A stretch of DNA of 64,000 bases, taken from contig NZ_CP136910.1 in assembly GCF_033100115.1 (NCBI RefSeq), forward strand, positions 3,716,001 to 3,780,000. Reading direction: 5' to 3'. Below are positions 63,901 through 64,000 of the stretch, piece by piece (position 1 is the stretch's first letter; each line of letters opens with the position of its first letter). Below the pieces are notes generated by a model. That model was not told the DNA's origin. It was given only the letters and a program-made list of their open reading frames with translations, and ran no database searches. This DNA comes from Anaerocolumna sp. AGMB13020 (GTDB taxonomy: Bacteria; Bacillota; Clostridia; Lachnospirales; Lachnospiraceae). The position numbers and the translations under genes were made by a program.

Positions 63901-64000
63901 TGATAATAGAAATGAATCAAGACTTGGGAGTACAGGTATTTTTAACAAATGGCGCTGCACTCATGGCAACTTCTGACATTGCGGTTGGCGGCTCTGATGG
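63901..64000 (+). CDS. Start of an unidentified gene (cut by window edge)
   Basis: AAAGGAG is followed 7 bases later by ATG 63901, and the frame stays open to the window end (33 residues, beginning MIIEMNQDLGVQVFLTNGAA). It lies 20 bases after the CARDB-type gene and is likely the next gene of the same operon. A permease for the ATPase is expected at this place, but the visible residues are not clearly membrane-spanning. I do not assign a family. Confidence 0.5.

Overview
The window reads as chromosomal core sequence of a low-GC, Gram-positive anaerobe of the Clostridia, most likely a Lachnospiraceae member of the Anaerocolumna/Lachnoclostridium type. The evidence is AT-rich intergenic DNA, AGGAGG-type ribosome sites with many GTG/TTG starts, a T-box before thrS, an L20-type leader before infC-rpmI-rplT, CUT1 sugar uptake genes without their own ATPase, and DUF6273, MoxR/DUF58/transglutaminase and CARDB-type envelope proteins. 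I see no insertion sequence, prophage, CRISPR array or plasmid origin.

Layout: 1-6.3 kb holds the end of a hemerythrin gene, a GT4 glycosyltransferase, a long hairpin element, T-box-thrS, a PhzF remnant and endonuclease IV. 6.6-10.3 kb is an osmoprotectant importer (opuC type) with a BusR-like regulator and visible operators. 10.7-14.5 kb is translation (prfC, infC-rpmI-rplT), including a second copy of the hairpin element. 15-24.4 kb is more accessory: a TIM-barrel-like protein, a TetR/nitroreductase pair, tRNA-Leu, a GNAT, a GNAT_C-like protein, an HD phosphohydrolase and an AraC regulator. 24.8-33.8 kb has a secreted PPC-like protein, a LacI-controlled sugar ABC transporter, a decayed RpiB-family gene and a DUF6273 membrane protein. 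34-40 kb has a LysR regulator, motAB, an AraC regulator, a second tRNA-Leu and an SPFH/ribbon-helix-helix pair. 40.4-49 kb is enzymes (GH5, SDR, radical SAM, M3 peptidase, hydroxyacid dehydrogenase, aldo/keto reductase). 49-53.4 kb is a KdpDE-like two-component system divergent from a PiT phosphate transporter and its DUF47 partner. 53.7-64 kb is envelope: MoxR-DUF58-transglutaminase, an AI-2E family permease, and an ABC ATPase coupled to a large CARDB-like surface protein.

The most unusual structure is a pair of about 235-270 nt imperfect hairpins at 2187-2455 and 12548-12781. Their stems differ in sequence but remain paired, while short motifs at the base, in an internal loop and at the apex are shared in the same order. 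This looks like an uncatalogued or little-known long-hairpin RNA or repeat family. The BusR-type operon with three operator-like sites, the GTTAAGAAAGT tandem box before the phosphate transporter, and the ABC ATPase/CARDB operon are the other best leads.
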